In this document: positions 8,453 to 11,320 of the stretch, one piece after another | Layout: every line of letters begins with the position of its first letter | Numbering within the stretch: the first letter of the stretch is position 1 | DNA from: Gammaproteobacteria bacterium | GTDB taxonomy: Bacteria > Pseudomonadota > Gammaproteobacteria > Pseudomonadales > UBA3067 | Direction: 5' to 3' | Assembly (NCBI GenBank): GCA_002402085.1 | Contig: NVVB01000017.1 | Location: forward strand, 14,469-25,788 | DNA: 11,320 nt | Translations under genes and position numbers: made by a program | The notes under the pieces: generated by a model | Database searches by the model: none | What the model was told of the DNA's origin: nothing | Seen by the model: only the letters and a program-made list of their open reading frames with translations

Positions 8453-8522
8453 ATTGGTCGTTCACTACATTGAAAACGCGTGTCTAGTGACATCGCTACA
8501 CTTTAGTGAGTGGCAGCGCTGC

Positions 8523-9125
8523 CTAGAAATTAAATCGTCCGCCGACAGAAAAATAACTTACATTTTTATCCACAAAGGTAAAAGCAACCCGCACATCAGC
8601 TTTAGGTACGATTGAAAACAACATCCCAACACTTGATGTCAAACCGAGATCGGCTTGATCATCCCCTTCAACAGTCGTTGTGGTAACAAAAGTTCCGGAT
8701 GTCTGCACCACGGTAAAATCAGAGCCGTTGCCTACGTTAGAATCGTAATCAAGCCTTCGATACATTAAGCCTAATTTAGCAAACACTGAAAACTGTTTAT
8801 CAATTTCTTTGAAGGCTGTGCCAAAAAAAGCCAGAGAAGAAACCCCTAATTCAGTTTCAATTAAATTTGGATCGCTGGCGGGGCCAAAATCATCATCAGG
8901 TTTCGCAATGGGAAGCGTTAACTCAACTTCGGCTCCAAATGTTTCAGTAAGATCTGCACCGAAAGTCATCTCCAGCCCTAGACCGTTACCGTAACCATCA
9001 ATATCAACTTTCTGAACGGCAAGTCCTGCACCTGCGTAATATTTTGGGTTAAATTCCATCGCCGCCTGTGCACCAAAAGATGCGAGAAGCAACGCCAATA
9101 GAGCGACATTTAATCGAAGATACAT
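8523..9125 (-). CDS. Small outer-membrane beta-barrel protein (OmpA-like/OMP_b-brl type), function unknown
   Basis: A 200-residue protein with a textbook signal peptide (MYLRLNVALLALLLASFGAQA, cleaved after A21) and a mature chain of about 179 residues. Alternating hydrophobic/polar strands are broken by short turns and by two longer polar loops (about 75-90 and 125-157, the second Thr-rich). It ends GGRFNF, the C-terminal phenylalanine beta-signal recognised by the BAM machinery. Size fits an eight-stranded barrel. Such proteins serve as porin-like, adhesive or structural surface proteins; nothing here indicates which. GAGGAAAGGA is upstream, with AAGGA 7 nt from the ATG, a strong ribosome site. 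A 13-bp dyad CTATA-AAC-TATAG at 9212-9224, about 90 bp upstream, might be an operator or simply overlap the promoter. The gene appears monocistronic, ending at the terminator at 8427-8452. Confidence 0.85.
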   Translation of the reverse strand: MYLRLNVALLALLLASFGAQAAMEFNPKYYAGAGLAVQKVDIDGYGNGLGLEMTFGADLTETFGAEVELTLPIAKPDDDFGPASDPNLIETELGVSSLAFFGTAFKEIDKQFSVFAKLGLMYRRLDYDSNVGNGSDFTVVQTSGTFVTTTTVEGDDQADLGLTSSVGMLFSIVPKADVRVAFTFVDKNVSYFSVGGRFNF

Positions 9126-9574
9126 GTTAACGTCCTTTCCTCAGCCAAGGCATAAGTTTTAGCGGTTATCGTGCTTCTACCCAGGAGCCTAGGTCACTGA
9201 AGCCCGTTCACCTATAAACTATAGCTGAATAATTGGCATGGCTTATTAAAAAACCAAAGGATATTTTTTCTGTCTCCGGATATAAAAATCGCAACAATTG
9301 GCACACAGAAAAACCATGGGCCAACCGATTGGGCCGTTCGAATAAATCTAGAATTTCAATTTGCAATTCCTGCTGGGGAAAGCTAAATTTAAACGGTTTT
9401 CACTCTATTTAAAATAAGATAATAAGCAATTAATTGGACAATAGATCCATCGAGTTAATAGGCTATTCAAGGGAATTGAAAAGGCTCCATTAATTAACAA
9501 CATAACACCAATACTTAAAGGCACTTCTAAAACACCGCCCCTAAATCAATATAAACAGAAAAGATTACTGACCT
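9126..9574. other. AT-rich intergenic region between two divergent genes
   Basis: 449 bp with no convincing gene or RNA. It should hold the promoters of the outer-membrane protein gene (minus) and the hydrolase gene (plus). TATAAA at 9550-9555 is a possible -10 for the hydrolase, but its -35 is poor. The dyad CTATAAACTATAG (9212-9224) is the only compact symmetric element noticed. Confidence 0.6.
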
Positions 9575-10507
9575 ATGCTTCCTAAAAACGGACTCTTTCG
9601 AAGTGCACCCCCTTTGCCGGAATGGCTGGACTCCATTTACCCCTTTAACCGCCACCTATTTACCGGTTGCGAGCACACATTGCATTTTATAGATGAAGGT
9701 AGCGGACCACCGATCCTTCTCTTACACGGAAACCCAACTTGGTCATTTCTGTGGCGTAAGATAATTCCACAACTGGTTAATTCTGGCTACCGCGTCATCG
9801 CGCCCGATCTATTTGGATTAGGCTTAAGTGAGAAGCCCAACTATAAATCAGCCCACACCCTAATCCGTCACGCCAACCATATTGGCGCACTGATTCGCCA
9901 CTTAGACCTGCAAAACCTAACCATCGTCGGTCAGGACTGGGGCGGCCCTATTGTTGGCTTAGCTGCGGCCATGAATCCTCAGAGAATTCACGGCGCGGTA
10001 TTCTCTAACACCGCAATACGGGCCATACGTAAAAAACCGCGTATAACCCCCTTTCATCGACTTTCCCATTGGCCTGTTTTAGGCACCTTGGCATTCCGCC
10101 ACCTTAACCTAAGTGTTTTAGGCATGGGCTTTGCGCAAGGGAAAACGTCACCCATGGACGCGGTGACCCGAAAGGCCTACCGATTTCCTCTCAAGGCCTA
10201 TCAAGACAGAACCGCCCCTCAAGCCTTAGCGCAGATGGTGCCCATTGACCTGGAACACCCATCGATCCCTCACCTCGAAACAGTTCAAGCCTGGGCTGAA
10301 TCATTCAAAGGACCCGTCAAATTAGTCTGGGGAACCCAAGACCCAATTTTAGGCGCATCAATGCACAGCACCCAGAAGCTATTCCCAAACGCCCAAGCCA
10401 TAGAAACCGATGCCGGTCACTTTTTACAAGAACAAGTCCCTAATGTTCTCGCGGACAATATTTTAAAGGTCAGTTCAACAATCAAGAAAAAAGCGTATGC
10501 GTATTAA
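9575..10507 (+). CDS. Alpha/beta hydrolase of the haloalkane dehalogenase family (HLD-III/OleB-like active site)
   Basis: A 310-residue alpha/beta-hydrolase. The oxyanion/halide-binding segment HGNPTWSFLW has N53. The nucleophile elbow GQDWGG has D121 as nucleophile and W122 as the second halide-stabilising residue. The acid is D256 in WGTQDPILG, and the base is H282 in AGHFLQE. A cap domain lies at about 140-225. The Asp-His-Asp triad with an Asn-Trp halide pair is the pattern described for HLD subfamily III, which also contains OleB, a beta-lactone decarboxylase of olefin synthesis. The N-terminal YPFNRHLF and DEGSGPP also recall OleB. No oleACD genes are present nearby, so a dehalogenase, an OleB-type enzyme or another hydrolase all remain possible. 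The protein is cytoplasmic, with a Lys-rich C-terminal tail. There is no strong Shine-Dalgarno sequence. It converges on the heat-shock gene, with no terminator of its own on the plus strand. Confidence 0.85.
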   Translation: MLPKNGLFRSAPPLPEWLDSIYPFNRHLFTGCEHTLHFIDEGSGPPILLLHGNPTWSFLWRKIIPQLVNSGYRVIAPDLFGLGLSEKPNYKSAHTLIRHANHIGALIRHLDLQNLTIVGQDWGGPIVGLAAAMNPQRIHGAVFSNTAIRAIRKKPRITPFHRLSHWPVLGTLAFRHLNLSVLGMGFAQGKTSPMDAVTRKAYRFPLKAYQDRTAPQALAQMVPIDLEHPSIPHLETVQAWAESFKGPVKLVWGTQDPILGASMHSTQKLFPNAQAIETDAGHFLQEQVPNVLADNILKVSSTIKKKAYAY

Positions 10508-10520
10508 AAACCATGGCCAT

Positions 10521-10544
10521 AAAAAAAGGAGCCCGAAGGCTCCT
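10521..10544 (-). terminator. Intrinsic terminator of the small heat-shock gene, UUCG tetraloop
   Basis: On the minus strand AGGAGCC (10544-10538), loop TTCG, and GGCTCCT (10533-10527) form a perfect 7-bp stem capped by a UUCG loop and followed by a T-run to 10521. It lies about 100 nt past the stop of the heat-shock gene. In the plus direction the sequence after the stem is AAACAG, so it would not stop hydrolase transcripts efficiently. Confidence 0.9.
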
Positions 10545-10642
10545 AAACAGCATGACGCCTAAATAATCTGATTTTAAAAATTAAGTCCAAAACAGCCTGT
10601 CATTTAAATAGGCTATTACTTAAACAACTAAACTCGACCGCA

Positions 10643-11101
10643 TTACGCTGCATTTGAATTCACTGCATACGGTTGTTCAGTGCCGATAGGGATTCGTGTT
10701 GGCTTTAACGCCTCAGGGGTCTCACGTTCCAAATCAATATGAAGTAAACCATTGGCCATGGACGCGGACTTCACCTTAATGAATTCAGAAAGATTGAACT
10801 TTCGTTGAAAGCCTCTCCCAGCAATCCCTTTGTGAATAAAAACTTGCTCTTCGCCCTGTTTCGACTCTTTCTTTCCGGTAACACTGAGCACACCATCTTG
10901 CAATAATATTTCAACTTGTTGTTCGCTGAAACCCGCCACTGCAATACTTATCCGATACTCGTCCTCTGCCACTTTTTCAATATTATAAGGCGGATAACCT
11001 GATTGTTTTTTCTCAACTCGACGGCTGTTTTCAAGCAATCCAGACAGATGGTCAAAACCTACTGAAGAACGGTACAGGGGTGAAAAATCCAGGGTTCTCA
11101 T
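10643..11101 (-). CDS. ibpA: Small heat-shock protein IbpA (Hsp20 family, class A)
   Basis: A 152-residue holdase chaperone closely matching E. coli IbpA (137 residues): MRTLDFSPLYRSSVGFDHL, then YPPYNIEKVAEDEYRISIAVAGF opening the alpha-crystallin domain (about 36-127), the dimerisation-loop strand GIAGRGFQRKFNL, and the conserved ANGLLHIDLER (N117-G118). The oligomer-anchoring I-P-I motif is at 137-139. The C-terminal tail is about 10 residues longer than in E. coli. Such proteins bind unfolding clients in the cytoplasm and hand them to DnaK/ClpB. AAGGA 7 nt before the ATG sets the start. The heat-shock promoter and thermometer-like leader directly upstream support the identity, and a terminator at 10521-10544 makes the gene monocistronic. 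There is no second ibp gene in the window. Confidence 0.95.
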   Translation of the reverse strand: MRTLDFSPLYRSSVGFDHLSGLLENSRRVEKKQSGYPPYNIEKVAEDEYRISIAVAGFSEQQVEILLQDGVLSVTGKKESKQGEEQVFIHKGIAGRGFQRKFNLSEFIKVKSASMANGLLHIDLERETPEALKPTRIPIGTEQPYAVNSNAA

Positions 11102-11186
11102 AATTTAATCCTTATCAAAGCAATATGAAATTCTTACGCATCCTGTGCGGCCTACGTAAGTTAATTTAGGTGTTCTGCAGAACCCT
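11102..11186 (-). promoter_or_regulatory. ROSE-like RNA thermometer in the ibpA 5' leader
   Basis: The leader can fold into three hairpins. The one next to the start codon (11132-11102) has a lower stem AAUUU/AAAUU, and above it AUUGCU opposite AAGGAU. This is the ROSE signature, where UUGCU pairs imperfectly (including an apposed G-G) with the Shine-Dalgarno sequence. The middle hairpin (11160-11133) has an 8-bp stem CUUACGUA/UGCGUAAG. The first contains the 12-bp palindrome GTTCTGCAGAAC (11172-11183). ROSE elements melt on warming and release the ribosome site of ibp-type genes in proteobacteria. The assignment is from sequence pattern, not a folding calculation. Confidence 0.72.
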
Positions 11187-11197
11187 TACAGTTAAAT

Positions 11198-11225
11198 AGA
11201 TGGGGCACGCAATGAGACTTTCAAG
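11198..11225 (-). promoter_or_regulatory. Sigma-32 heat-shock promoter of ibpA
   Basis: On the minus strand CTTGAAA (11225-11219) and CCCCATCT (11205-11198) are separated by 13 bp, matching the RpoH consensus CTTGAAA-N13-CCCCATNT. The start point would fall near 11191, giving a leader of about 90 nt that contains the predicted thermometer. Confidence 0.92.
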
Positions 11226-11320
11226 GCTCGCTTTAAATTTACTGGCACTTTATTGTTTTTCTGGCTAGGCCAACAGGCTTCACAGTAATAGCAATCACCA
11301 TGAACTACCCTTGAATGTAG
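11226..11320. other. Right-edge sequence with no recognised feature
   Basis: 95 bp upstream of the heat-shock promoter with no ORF of note, no clear terminator and no RNA gene. It may be intergenic sequence before the next gene outside the window. Confidence 0.5.

Noticed and set aside
8462..8490. TCACTA/TAGTGA hairpin downstream of the outer-membrane protein gene
   Set aside because: Only 6 bp with a 17-nt loop and no T-run; the real terminator lies further on at 8427-8452.

Overview
The window looks like chromosomal DNA of a free-living, probably marine gammaproteobacterium. A full-length RapA and an IbpA-type small heat-shock protein closely follow the Escherichia coli proteins, base composition is moderate and even, and no transposase, integrase, phage gene, CRISPR array or tRNA/rRNA gene was seen. 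The genus cannot be named from the sequence alone.

Layout. 1-2099 (minus strand): the N-terminal part of an iron-containing alcohol dehydrogenase, cut by the window edge, lies downstream of a glutamine-synthetase-family enzyme. Together they look like part of an amine or amino-alcohol catabolic operon. The dehydrogenase carries an in-frame hexanucleotide microsatellite coding for a Gly-Ser run. The leader of the synthetase gene has a 9-bp inverted repeat and a 13-bp tandem repeat. 2266-3924 (minus): an exported protein with 13 MORN repeats and a beta-rich C-terminal domain of uncertain family. 3925-4328: a divergent intergenic region with a 14-bp inverted repeat near both ends and a long imperfect hairpin in the rapA leader. 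4329-7325 (plus): rapA, the RNA-polymerase-recycling ATPase. 7410-8336 (minus): an isoaspartyl peptidase/L-asparaginase, convergent with rapA. 8523-9125 (minus): a small outer-membrane beta-barrel protein with its own intrinsic terminator. 9575-10507 (plus): an alpha/beta hydrolase with a complete haloalkane-dehalogenase-type active site. 10643-11101 (minus): an ibpA-type small heat-shock gene.

The best-supported regulatory unit is the ibpA module. It has a near-consensus sigma-32 promoter at 11198-11225, a 5' leader of about 90 nt whose last hairpin pairs a UUGCU element with the Shine-Dalgarno sequence as in ROSE RNA thermometers, and a UUCG-loop terminator at 10521-10544. This implies both transcriptional and translational heat control.

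Most genes here look like independent housekeeping or accessory units; only the synthetase/dehydrogenase pair looks like an operon. I found no clearly new multi-gene system. The least explained items are the Gly-Ser microsatellite in the dehydrogenase, the structured rapA leader, and the exported MORN protein.
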